Shown in pieces: positions 26,895 through 35,893 of a stretch of 64,000 nt of DNA. A program made the position numbers and the translations under genes. Within the stretch, counting starts at the first letter, position 1; each line of letters opens with the position of its first letter. This stretch comes from Cellulomonas sp. Y8. Its GTDB lineage: Bacteria; Actinomycetota; Actinomycetes; Actinomycetales; Cellulomonadaceae. The DNA lies in assembly GCF_008033115.1 (NCBI RefSeq), contig NZ_CP041203.1, forward strand, positions 2,046,001 through 2,110,000, written 5' to 3'. The notes under the pieces are model-generated. The model ran no database searches. It had not been told where the DNA came from and saw only the letters and a list, made by a program, of their open reading frames with translations.

Positions 26895-27818
26895 GTGGCG
26901 GACGTCGCGCCGACCGAGCAGGCCGGGGCGCGCCACGAGCGGTCCGCCCTGCTGGAGTCCGCGGTCGCCGCGGCGGTGCTCGGCACCGCCGCGGTGGTCG
27001 CGGGCCTGGTCTCCGGGTCGGCGGTCGTCCTGTTCGACGGCCTCTACACGGTCGCCGGGATCGCTCTCGTCGGCGTCTCCGCGCTGGCCTCGCGCGCCGC
27101 GGCCTCGCGACCCGGCGGGCGGTACCCCTTCGGGCGGCACGCCGCCACGCCGCTGGCCGTGGTCGTCCAGGGCGCCGCGCTGGTCGCCACGCTGCTGTAC
27201 GGGGCGGCCGACGCGGTCGGGAAGGTGCTGGCCGGGGGCTCGGACGCCAGCCCGACGACGATGCTGGTCTACGGCGGCACCTCGTCGGTCGTGAGCGCGC
27301 TCGTGGCGTGGCGGCTGCGCCGGCGGTCCGGGGGCTCGGCGCTGGTCGACGCCGAGGTCGTGTCCTGGTGGGCCGGCGCGGCGATCAGCGTGGGCGTCGG
27401 CCTCGGCGGCGCGCTCGCCGCCGTCCTGCAGGCGGGCGGGCGGGACGCCGCCGCGGGCTACGTCGACCCCGTGCTGCTGCTGGTCGTCGTGCTGGTGGTG
27501 GCGCGCCTCCCGGTGCGGCTGCTGCGCGACGGCATGCACGAGCTGCTCGAGGGCGCCCCGCCGCCCGAGGTCGACGCGGCGGTCCGCGCGGCCGTCGACG
27601 CCGCCCGCACCGCGTTCGACCTGCCCGAGCCGCTGCTGCGCGCGACCAAGCTCGGCCGGCGGCTCTACGTGGAGGTCGACTTCGTCGTCGAGCCGGGCCG
27701 GTGGGACGTGGACGACGAGGACGACGTCCGGCGCGCCGTGGTCGACCGGCTCCGGGACCTGCCGCTCGACGTCTGGGCGACGGTCGAGCTCACGGCCGAC
27801 CCGGGCCTCACGGCGTAG
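26895..27818 (+). CDS. Cation diffusion facilitator family transporter
   Basis: A 307-residue CDF protein with about six membrane helices. Family landmarks: ALLESAVAAAVLG, SGSAVVLFDGLYTVAG (the metal-site position, with D in helix 2), GGRYPFGRHAATPL and a second site near SALVDAEVVSWW. The soluble C-terminal domain is present. Metal not predictable; Zn, Mn or Fe are the usual options. GAGGGGG precedes the GTG. Confidence 0.9.
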   Translation: MADVAPTEQAGARHERSALLESAVAAAVLGTAAVVAGLVSGSAVVLFDGLYTVAGIALVGVSALASRAAASRPGGRYPFGRHAATPLAVVVQGAALVATLLYGAADAVGKVLAGGSDASPTTMLVYGGTSSVVSALVAWRLRRRSGGSALVDAEVVSWWAGAAISVGVGLGGALAAVLQAGGRDAAAGYVDPVLLLVVVLVVARLPVRLLRDGMHELLEGAPPPEVDAAVRAAVDAARTAFDLPEPLLRATKLGRRLYVEVDFVVEPGRWDVDDEDDVRRAVVDRLRDLPLDVWATVELTADPGLTA

Positions 27819-27829
27819 CCCGGGGCGGC

Positions 27830-30800
27830 TCAGCCGCGGCGGCGCCGGGCCGCGAGCAGGAGGGCCCCGCCGGCCGCGAGCAGGAGCGCCGCCGCGGACG
27901 CGAGCGCCACGGCGTCCCCGCCCGTCACGCCGAGCGCCGCACGAGCGCCGCCGGCCGTCGGGGCCGCGGCGCCCGACCCGGCCGGGTCCGCGCCGGGCGC
28001 CGGGCCCCCCGGCGTCGTCGCACCGGGCGTCGTCGCACCGGGCGTCGTCCCGCCGCCCGGCGCCGCCACCCGCAGCGTCACCGCGTCGGTCGCCACCGTG
28101 GCCGCCGCGTTCGCGACCACCAGCCGGATCATCAGCCCGTCGTCGGCGGCGGCCGGCGTGTACGTGACGGTGTGCCGCACCGTGCCGGAGGTCGGGGCGG
28201 CCGCGACCCGGAGCGCGAGGGCGCGCGGAGCGGCGGCGCCCGCCTGGGACACCTGCGCCCCGTCGGGGAGGTCGCCCCAGGTCCGCCCGCCGTCGCGCGA
28301 CGACTGCCAGGTGGCGGTCCCCGCGTCCGCGTCGACCACCCAGGACAGCGTGACCGGCCGGCCGGCGACGACCGGGAGGACGCCGTCGGCGCCCACGCCG
28401 CCGGGCTCGGACACCACCTCCGGGGCCGTCACGACGGTGAGGAGGGCCGGGGCGCTGGTGGCGGTCGCGGGCCCGGCGACCAGCGTCGACGCGGCGACCG
28501 CCCGGACGAGGGTGCCGTCGTCCGCCGCCGTGACCGGGAGCTCCAGCACGGGGCCGGTCGCGCCCGGGACCGGGAGCCACGCGGCGCCGTCCGCCGACCG
28601 CTCCCACGTGACCGTGGGCGCCGGGGAGCCGCTCGCGGCGACCTCGAACCGCGCGGTGCCCCCGTCCGGCACCGTGACGTCGGCGGGATCGCCCACCTCG
28701 GGCGGGGTGAGGACACGCAGCACCGCGACCCCGCTGGCGACGTCGGCCGCCGCGGCGTTGGTCGCGAGCGCCCGGTACGACGACCCGTCGGCGTCCGCGG
28801 TGGCCGGCACGGTCAGGGTCCCGGACGTGCCGCCCGCGACGTCGGTCCACGCGCCGCCCGGGGCGCGGACCTGCCACCGGAGGGCGGGCGTCGGCGAGCC
28901 GGACGCGGCGACCGTGAAGGTGGCGGTGCCGCCCGCGTCCGCGGTCGCGTCGGTCGGCTGCGCCGTGAAGGTCGGCGGGGTGTGCACCGTCAGCGTGGCC
29001 GCCGCGCTCGGCACCTCGCCCGTCGCGCCCGTGGCCACGGCCCGGACGAGCAGGCCCTGGTCCCGCGGGTCGGCCGTGCGCTCGTAGACGGGGCCCGTCG
29101 CGCCGGGGACGTCGGTCCAGCCGCCGCCGTCGTCGGTCTGCCAGCGCACGGCCGGCGCGGGCTCGCCGGCCGCCTCGACCTCGAACCGGGCCAGGTCGCC
29201 CGCGACCACCGTGGCGTCGGCGGGGTCGGTGACCTCGGGACCCCACAGGACGGTCAGCGTGGCGGCGGCGGACACGACCGAGCCGGCGGCGCTGGTGGCC
29301 ACGGCGCGGTAGCGGGTCCCCTGGGCGGCGCGCTCCGCCGGGACGACGAGCGTCGGGGAGCCGGCGCCGGGGACGGCCACCCACCCGGACCCGCCCGGGG
29401 TGAGGACGTCCCAGCGCAGCGCAGGCGCCGGGGTCCCCGAGACCGCGACGGTGAAGGTCGCGTCGGCACCCTCGGGCACCGCCTGGTCCTGCGGGTCGGC
29501 CGTGACGACCGGAGCCGCGTGCAGGGTGATCGTGGCGGCGGCGCTCGCCACCTCGCCGGTCGCGCCGGTCAGCACCGCTCGGACCCGCAGCCCCGCGTCG
29601 CCGGAGCCCAGCACGCGGTCGTAGGTCGGGCCGGTCGCGCCCGCCACGTCGGTCCAGACGTCCTGGCCGGCGGGCGCCGTCTGCCAGCGGATCGCGGGCG
29701 CGGGCGACCCGGCCGCGCCGACCGCGAACCGCGCCGTGGTCCCGGGCAGCCCGGCGGCGTCGGCCGGCGGGTCGGTGACCTCGGGTCCCCAGGTGACGGC
29801 GAGGGTCGCCGGGGCGCTGGTCGCCGTCCCTGCCGCGTTGCCCGCGACCACCCGGTACCGGGCGCCGTCGTCCGCGCGGGTGGCGTCCACCGTCAGCACG
29901 GTCCCGGTCCCGCCGGGCACGTCGACCCAGGACGAGGAGCCGGGGGGCGGCGCGCTGCCACCGGACGGTTGGCGCCGGCGACCCGGCGACGGTCGTGGCG
30001 AAGGTGGCCCGGGTGCCCTCGAGCACGGTGGCGCCCGCCGGCGCGGAGACCGTGGGCGGCACGGGCTGCTCGAGGGTCGCCGTGGCGGTGCTCTGGTCGA
30101 CGGTGGCCCGGACCGCGAGCGTGGCCCCGGCACCCCGGGTGAACCGCGCCGCCGGCCGTGCCGTCCGCGGCGAGCGCCGGGTCGGCCTGGACCCCGGCCG
30201 CGTCGTCGACCGGGTGGAACGCCCAGGCCACGGCCCGGTCCGCGAGCGCGCCCAGCAGCGCGGCGGGCGCCGGCGCGCCGTCGGCGAGCGCCACCCGGGC
30301 GGTCGCGGTGACGGCGTCGCCGGTGACCGGCCGGTCCGGGGCCGCGTCCAGCGCGAGCACGGCCCGCGGGGCCGTGGTGGTGACGCCCAGCGCGCCGCAC
30401 GTCGCGTCGGTCGCGCCGGCGGCGCAGCCCCACCAGCTCTCCGTGGCCGGCACCGGGCCCACCACGGACGCGGGGCGCGCGGCGCCGGTGACGCCGTCGG
30501 TGTTGGCCACCAGGACCGAGGACGCGACCGAGCCCGCCGCGAGCCAGAGCGCGCCGCCGTCGGCGGCCCCGCCGGACCCGGTGACGACGTTGCCCTCGAC
30601 CCGGGACCCCGTGACCGCGGTGCTGCCCGTCGCCAGCACCGCCGCGCCGCGCGCCGCCGCGACCGACGCGGAGGTCACGGTGTTGCCGGTGAAGGTCGAG
30701 CCCTGCACGGTCAGCGCGGCGCCGTCGACGTACAGGGCGCCGCCGCCGAGCACGCCGGACCCGCTCCCGCCGGTCACCGTGTTGCCGTCGAACGTCGACC

Positions 30801-31539
30801 CGGTGACGACGACCGTGTCGGCGTCGTCGACGCCGAGCACCGCGACCGCACCGCCGGGCGCCCCGTCGGCCGTGTTCCCGCGGAACGTGCAGCCGTCGAT
30901 CGTCAGCGCGCCGCCGGACATCTGCACCGCACCGCCGGGAGCCGTGGCGTCGCCCGCTCCGGCGGCGTTCGCGCTGCCGGTGACGACGCAGTCGCGCAGG
31001 GTGAGCGCGTCGGGCCGGTCGGGGTCGCCGGTGCCGGCGAGGACCGCGCCACCGCCCCCGACCACCGCCGCGTCGGCCGGGCTCGGGACGCCCCCGCGCA
31101 GCTCGACCTTCTCCACGGTGACGTCCACCCCGCCGACGAGGCCGGGGTCGAGGTCGAGGATCCGCCGGCCCGAGGCCGTGACGGTCCAGGTGCCGGAGGA
31201 CGAGACCACGAGCGTCGCCGGCGCGGCGGGCGCGAAGGTCAGCGGTCCCGCGGCGAGGACGACGTCCGTGCCCGCCGGGACCGTCACGACCGCGTCCGTC
31301 TCGCCGGCGGCGCGGCAGAGCGCCTCGCGCAGCGTGGTGCCCGCGGAGCCGTCGTCGCACCCCGCGGTGAGCGCGGCGTCGGCGGCCGACGTCACCGCGA
31401 TCGCCACCGGCTCGGCGGCGAGGGCCGCGGGCGCGCCGAGCGCCGGGACGCCGGGTGCGACGGTGCCGGCGCCGGCGGCGACGGCGGCGAGCACGAGGGT
31501 CGCCAGGGCGCGCCGGAGGGCGGGTCGCGGGGGGTGCAC
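27830..31539 (-). pseudogene. Large beta-helix/Ig-repeat surface protein, two frameshifts
   Basis: A ~1235-residue secreted protein in three frames. The N-terminal part has a signal peptide, a right-handed beta-helix of the polymorphic-protein type (repeated GNTV and GGGAL-like turns) and WWGC. It is followed by seven Ig-like repeats of ~85 residues, each with a 'SPAPxxRWQ' strand and an 'A(A/S)LTV' end, then a Thr/Pro/Gly spacer with TTPGA repeats. The C-terminus is LGVTGGD, a hydrophobic helix and ARRRRG, resembling an LAXTG-like sorting signal. Frames break near 30145-30153 (one extra base) and at the G6 run 29942-29947 (one extra base); similarity resumes at once. GTG start 6 nt after TAGTCT (leaderless). 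Probably an adhesin. Confidence 0.85.
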
Positions 31540-31545
31540 GCCGGA

Positions 31546-31602
31546 AGACTAGGTGTTTCACCCGAGCGGCGGACCCGTCGTCCGGGTGAATCCTCGTAGG
31601 CT
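31546..31602. promoter_or_regulatory. Divergent promoters with TTCACCCG/CGGGTGAA dyad
   Basis: TTCACCCG (31557-31564) and CGGGTGAA (31583-31590) form an inverted repeat with 18 bp between arms. In the minus direction CGGGTGAA is followed after 5 nt by TAGTCT (31551-31546), in the plus direction after 6 nt by TAGGCT (31597-31602). The symmetry suggests one regulator driving both the surface-protein gene and the tail-collar genes. Confidence 0.6.
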
Positions 31603-31653
31603 CACCCCGCTCGTCGTCCCCGCTCGCCGCCCCCGCAAGGTCCAGGAGTCCCC

Positions 31654-32010
31654 GTGCCCACCCGCCGCACCGTGCTAGTGGCCGCCACCGCGGCCGCCGG
31701 CGTCGCCGCCGTGGGTGGCTCGGTGCTCGCGGCGCGCCGCCCGACCATCCCGCTGACCCTCGCGGCGCTCCGACCCCTCGTGGGCGACCGGTTCGAGGTC
31801 GACGGCCGCACCGTGACGCTCGCGGCCGTGACCGGGCGGGGTGGCGCCCCCGCCACCGAGACGGCCTTCGCGCTGCGGTTCACCGGGGCCGGCGACCTGC
31901 CGGGTGCCACGCGGTCGTTCGCGCACACGGACGGCGACCTGGTCCTGCACGTCGAGCCGGTCGGGCCCGAGCGCAGCACGCTCGAGGCCGTCGTCGGCCG
32001 GACGGCCTGA
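31654..32010 (+). CDS. DUF6916-like small secreted protein
   Basis: A 118-residue protein with a twin-Arg-like start (TRRTVLVAATAAAG) and a compact beta-rich domain: LAALRPLVGDRFEVDG, TAFALRFTGAGDLPGATRSF, ending LEAVVGRTA. This matches the DUF6916 pattern seen beside tail-collar proteins. Function unknown. AGGAG precedes the GTG. It is the first gene of a plus-strand set with two tail-collar genes. Confidence 0.78.
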   Translation: MPTRRTVLVAATAAAGVAAVGGSVLAARRPTIPLTLAALRPLVGDRFEVDGRTVTLAAVTGRGGAPATETAFALRFTGAGDLPGATRSFAHTDGDLVLHVEPVGPERSTLEAVVGRTA

Positions 32011-32025
32011 GGCGAGGAGGACGAC

Positions 32026-32523
32026 GTGGACCCGTACCTCGGCGACATCCGGCTGTTCGCGGGCACCTTCGCGCCCGAGGGCTGGGCCGCCTGCGACGGC
32101 CAGGTCCTCCAGATCAGCGAGAACGAGGCCCTGTACACGCTGCTGGGCACCCGGTACGGCGGTGACGGGACCTCGACGTTCGCGCTCCCCGACCTGCGCG
32201 GGCGGTGGGCCGTGGGCCGCCGCGGCGCGAACCTCGGCGAGACCGGCGGCGCGGAGACGGTCGCGCTCACCGTGCCGCAGCTCCCGGCGCACACGCACGC
32301 CGCGTACGCCTCCGCCGCCGCGGCCACCGGCACCGCACCCGGCGTGTGGGCCGCCGTGGCCACCCCGGCCTACCTGCCCGGCGACCCCGGCGCGGGCGCC
32401 CAGACCATGGCCGGTGACGCGCTGGCGCCCGTGGGGTCCGGCCTGCCCCACGAGAACCTGCCGCCGTTCCTCGGGATGATCCACATCATCGCGACCGTCG
32501 GCATCTACCCGACCCGAGACTGA
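32026..32523 (+). CDS. Phage tail collar domain protein (MdpB-like)
   Basis: A 165-residue single tail-collar protein: YLGDIRLFAGTFAPEGWAAC, CDGQVLQISENEALYTLLGT, RYGGDGTSTFALPDLRGR and a C-terminal LPPFLGMIHIIATVGIYP. These stand-alone 'microcystin-dependent protein' relatives occur in bacterial genomes outside prophages and may be surface or fibre proteins. No other phage genes are nearby. GTG start after GGCGAGGAGG. Confidence 0.9.
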   Translation: MDPYLGDIRLFAGTFAPEGWAACDGQVLQISENEALYTLLGTRYGGDGTSTFALPDLRGRWAVGRRGANLGETGGAETVALTVPQLPAHTHAAYASAAAATGTAPGVWAAVATPAYLPGDPGAGAQTMAGDALAPVGSGLPHENLPPFLGMIHIIATVGIYPTRD

Positions 32524-32532
32524 CGGCTGGAC

Positions 32533-33567
32533 ATGGACCCCTACCTCGGCGAGATCCGCCTGTTCGCGACCGACTTCGTGCCGCGCGGCTGGCTGCCCTG
32601 CGAGGGCCAGACGGTGGCGGTCAACCAGAACACGGCGCTGTTCGCGGTCCTCGGCACGCAGTACGGCGGCAACGGCGTGTCGACCTTCCAGCTGCCGGAC
32701 CTGCGGGACCGCTCGGCGGTGGGCGCCGGCGCGGAGGTCGCCGTGGGCCAGGCCGGCGGCACCGCGAGCACCGTCCTGACCGCGGCGCAGATCCCGCAGC
32801 ACGCGCACCCGGTCCTCGGGTCGGCGGCGCCCGCCGACGCGGCGGAGCCGGCCGGCGCGCGCTGGGCGGCGACGGCAGAGCCGCAGTACGGCTCGGCCGC
32901 CCAGGTCGTCATGGCGCCCGGGACCGTGCAGGCCTCCGGGGCGTCCCAGGCGCACGAGAACCGACCCCCGTACCTCGCGCTGATCTACGGCATCGCCGTC
33001 CAGGGGATCTTCCCGAGCCGGGGCGACGACGGCGGGCCCGCGGCCCCCGCCCTCGTGGGCGAGGTGCGGCTGTTCGCAGGGAACTTCGTCCCGAGCGGCT
33101 GGGCGCCGTGCGCCGGGCAGCTCCTGCCCCTCACGCAGAACACCACGCTGTTCGCCCTGCTCGGCACCGCGTTCGGGGGCGACGGGCGCACCACGTTCGC
33201 CCTGCCGGACCTCCGCGACCGCACCCCCGTCCACGTCGGCCGGGGCAACCCCGGCCGGCGGGACACCGCGATCGGCGAGCCGGGCGGGGCCTCGGCGGTC
33301 GCGCTGACCCCCGAGCAGCTGCCGCCGCACACCCACGCCGTCCGCGGGACCGGCGCACGCGGCACCACGGGGAACCCGTCCGGGGCCTCCTGGGCGGTCG
33401 CCCAGCAGGGGCGCGCGCGGCGCGATCAGTACACGGCGGCCGGACCGACCGTGGGGATCGGCACGACCGGCCCGGCCGGCGGCTCGCAGCCGCACACGAA
33501 CCGCTCGCCCTACCTCGGCGTCACGGCGATGATCGCGCTGAGCGGCGTGTTCCCGGCCCGTCCCTGA
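32533..33567 (+). CDS. Double tail-collar domain protein
   Basis: A 344-residue protein with two full tail-collar units: residues ~1-160 (YLGEIRLFATDFVPRGWLPC ... YLALIYGIAVQGIFPSR) and ~175-344 (GEVRLFAGNFVPSGWAPC ... YLGVTAMIALSGVFPAR). It looks like duplication and fusion of a gene like its neighbour. Each unit has the GG-G-STF/TTFALPDLRDR signature. No signal peptide is visible. Only 9 bp separate it from the single-collar gene. Confidence 0.9.
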   Translation: MDPYLGEIRLFATDFVPRGWLPCEGQTVAVNQNTALFAVLGTQYGGNGVSTFQLPDLRDRSAVGAGAEVAVGQAGGTASTVLTAAQIPQHAHPVLGSAAPADAAEPAGARWAATAEPQYGSAAQVVMAPGTVQASGASQAHENRPPYLALIYGIAVQGIFPSRGDDGGPAAPALVGEVRLFAGNFVPSGWAPCAGQLLPLTQNTTLFALLGTAFGGDGRTTFALPDLRDRTPVHVGRGNPGRRDTAIGEPGGASAVALTPEQLPPHTHAVRGTGARGTTGNPSGASWAVAQQGRARRDQYTAAGPTVGIGTTGPAGGSQPHTNRSPYLGVTAMIALSGVFPARP

Positions 33568-33717
33568 GCGACGCGGGCCGTCACGGACGCCACGGGCCCG
33601 GGCCCGACGTCTCCCCCCACCCCGCGGCCCCGCACCCTCGCGCGCCGCGTGATCGCGCGTGCCCGCGGCCCCGAGGCACCGGTGCGCCGGCCGTCGCCGC
33701 AGGCCACCCCGGCGGAG

Positions 33718-33771
33718 TTGACATCCCGACCGCTCGGTCGTAATTTCTGCCGTACCTACCAAGCGGTAGGT
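33718..33771 (+). promoter_or_regulatory. Consensus promoter with two operator dyads
   Basis: TTGACA (33718-33723), a 17-bp spacer and TAATTT (33741-33746) form a near-consensus sigma-70-type promoter, rare in this GC-rich window. The spacer holds the dyad GACCGCTCGGTC (33728-33739), and downstream lies ACCTACC-AAGC-GGTAGGT (33754-33771). This fits tight repression by a TetR-like factor, but no such gene is adjacent. Drives the MFS gene at 33852. Confidence 0.8.
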
Positions 33772-33851
33772 AGTGGTGGCGCCGGCAGCGTCGGCGCCAC
33801 GACGTCTCAACGTGGAGCCGTCCGACTCCCATGACGCCGAAGAAGGTACGC

Positions 33852-35147
33852 ATGGACGCCCAGGCCACCGTCGCCGCCGAGGGCACCCCCTCGACGCGGG
33901 ACGACATCGCCCCCGACACGGGAGCCCCGTTCACGCGGGCCCGCACCCTGCGCTTCGGTGCCGGGTTCTTCGCGTACGGCCTGCTCTGGATCGTCGGCCT
34001 GCAGATCGTCGCCGCCGTGCTGCTCCCGCAGCGCCTGCGCGACATCGGCGTCGACTCCCCCGAGACCCTCCTGGGCTCCATCAGCGCGATCACCGCGATC
34101 GTGTCGCTGGTGTCGAACCTCGTGTTCGGCAACCTCTCCGACCGGACCCGCGGCCGGTTCGGCCGCCGCACCCCGTGGATCCTCGGGGGCGGCATCCTCG
34201 GCGGCGTCTCGCTGTTCGCGATCGGCGTCCTGACCAGCCCCGGCCTGATCACGCTGTCCTACTGCATCAGCATGGTCGGCCTGAACATGATGCTGGCGCC
34301 CGCGGTCGCCGTCCTCGCGGACCGCGTGCCGGGGAAGGTCCGCGGCACCATGTCCGCGTTCTACGGCGGCGGCCTGGCCGGCGGCGCCCCGATCGGATCG
34401 CTGGTCGGCGCCGCGTTCATCACCAACTCGCTGCCGGGCTTCGTCCTCGGCGGTGCGCTCATGGCCGTCTCGGCGGTCATCGCGCTGGTCGTCTGGCCGC
34501 GCGAGAAGTCGGCCGTCGACCTGCCTCCGGCCGCCGCCGGCTTCGGCGAGCTGCTCAAGTCGTTCCGGCCGCCGCGCAAGGCGCCCGACTTCTACCTGGC
34601 GTTCGCGGGCCGCCTGTTCATGCTGGTCTCGTACCAGATGATCATGGCGTACCAGCTCTACATCGTGCAGGACCACGTCGGGCAGACCACCGCCGAGTCC
34701 GCGGCCACCATCGCCACGATGGCCGTCATCACCCTGGTCGTGTCGCTGGTCGGCTCCGTGGCCGCCGGCCCGATCTCGGACCTGATCGGCCGCCGCAAGC
34801 TCCCCGTGGTGCTGTCGAGCGTGCTGTTCGCCGTCGGTATCGCGATGCCGTGGGTCTGGCCGACCCCCGCCGGCATGTTCCTGTTCGCCGGCATCGCCGG
34901 CCTCGGCTACGGCGTCTACACGTCGGTGGACCAGGCGCTGAACGTCGACGTGCTGCCGAACGAGGAGGAGGCCGGCAAGGACCTCGGCATCCTCAACCTG
35001 TCGACCACCGCCGGCCAGACCGTCGGCCCGCTCATCACCTCGGCCCTCGTCGTGGCGACCGGCGGCTACGGGCTGGTGTTCCCGGTGTCGATCGTCGCCG
35101 CGCTCCTCGGCGCCTTCTTCATCACGCGGATCAAGTCGGTCCGCTGA
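33852..35147 (+). CDS. MFS transporter, sugar-cation-symporter-like
   Basis: A 431-residue protein with about twelve membrane helices. The loop GNLSDRTRGRFGRRTPW between helices 2 and 3 resembles the GPH/MFS sugar symporters, and a repeat of it occurs as GPISDLIGRRKLP after helix 8. Substrate unknown. Start taken at the ATG preceded by AAGG; an in-frame ATG seven codons upstream lacks a site. It is a single gene under the strong, operator-laden promoter at 33718-33771. Confidence 0.88.
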   Translation: MDAQATVAAEGTPSTRDDIAPDTGAPFTRARTLRFGAGFFAYGLLWIVGLQIVAAVLLPQRLRDIGVDSPETLLGSISAITAIVSLVSNLVFGNLSDRTRGRFGRRTPWILGGGILGGVSLFAIGVLTSPGLITLSYCISMVGLNMMLAPAVAVLADRVPGKVRGTMSAFYGGGLAGGAPIGSLVGAAFITNSLPGFVLGGALMAVSAVIALVVWPREKSAVDLPPAAAGFGELLKSFRPPRKAPDFYLAFAGRLFMLVSYQMIMAYQLYIVQDHVGQTTAESAATIATMAVITLVVSLVGSVAAGPISDLIGRRKLPVVLSSVLFAVGIAMPWVWPTPAGMFLFAGIAGLGYGVYTSVDQALNVDVLPNEEEAGKDLGILNLSTTAGQTVGPLITSALVVATGGYGLVFPVSIVAALLGAFFITRIKSVR

Positions 35148-35192
35148 CCTGACACCGCGGCGGCCGCGCGCCGCCCCCACCCCGCCACGGAG

Positions 35193-35224
35193 GCCCCGGG
35201 CCGGACGCACGTCCGACCCGGGGC
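35193..35224. terminator. Bidirectional terminator hairpin
   Basis: GCCCCGGG-C-CGGAC pairs with GTCCG-A-CCCGGGGC around a GCAC loop, one mismatch in 14 pairs. It lies between the convergent MFS and nucleotidyltransferase genes. Confidence 0.8.
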
Positions 35225-35250
35225 TCCGCGCGTCTCGCGCCCGCCCGCGC

Positions 35251-35739
35251 TCAGAGCGCGGCGCCACCCCCGGGCAGCCGTCCCAGCACCGACAGGTCCG
35301 CCCGGTCCACGTCCCGCGGCGGGTAGCCCCTGTGAAACGCGACCTGCTGGGCCACCGACAGGCAGCCGACCGCGCGCGCACCGATCGTCCCCGTCACCAG
35401 GCACCCGGGCGGGTAGTCGAACGTCGTCCCGTCGAGGCCCGCCTGGGTCCCGCGCCCCGTGCCGTCGAACGCCGCCGGGTGCAGGTCGACCCAGCGGGAG
35501 CCCGGGGCGGCGAGCTCGACCCGCACCGGGCGCCAGTCCGTCTCGACGGCGTAGCCGAGCCGGGCCAGCGCCGCGAGCGCGGCGCCCTCGCCGGTCGCGT
35601 CGACGGCCAGGTCCAGGTCCCGGTGCGGGCGGGTCTGCCGCCCGGCGAGGGCGTCGACGCCCCAGCCGCCCGCGACCCACGCGCGGCAGCCCGCGGCCGC
35701 GAGCGCGTCGAGCACGCGGTGCACCTCGTCGGCGTCCAC
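35251..35739 (-). CDS. Nucleotidyltransferase (aminoglycoside/lincosamide type)
   Basis: A 162-residue minimal nucleotidyltransferase. The core reads AWVAGGWGVDALAGRQT, followed by RPHRDLDLAVD, giving the GG..GS-like and DxD catalytic elements, as in LinA/AadB-like enzymes (PF10706 type). Such enzymes adenylylate antibiotics, but many homologues have other or unknown substrates, so resistance should not be assumed. GTG start 8 nt after GGGGAGG. Confidence 0.82.
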   Translation of the reverse strand: MDADEVHRVLDALAAAGCRAWVAGGWGVDALAGRQTRPHRDLDLAVDATGEGAALAALARLGYAVETDWRPVRVELAAPGSRWVDLHPAAFDGTGRGTQAGLDGTTFDYPPGCLVTGTIGARAVGCLSVAQQVAFHRGYPPRDVDRADLSVLGRLPGGGAAL

Positions 35740-35893
35740 CGGCGCCACCTCCCCTCGGCCGCCGTGCGGCCCCACTGTGCCAGCGCGCGGACGCCGGGGG
35801 CACGGCGTACACCGCCCGGACACCTCCGTCGGCCACACTGGCCCGCGACGGCCGGGCACGCGCCGCGACGACGGCACCCGGGAGGAGCACGGC

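Noticed and set aside
32026..33567. Prophage
   Set aside because: Only tail-collar domains are present; no capsid, terminase, portal, integrase or lysis genes are nearby, and stand-alone tail-collar genes are common in bacteria.
31675..33810. 711-codon minus-strand frame opposite the tail-collar genes
   Set aside because: Low-complexity Arg/Gly/Ala composition with no motif; the plus strand carries three clear proteins.
35251..35739. Naming the nucleotidyltransferase as an antibiotic-resistance gene
   Set aside because: The fold matches, but substrate cannot be read from this short sequence.
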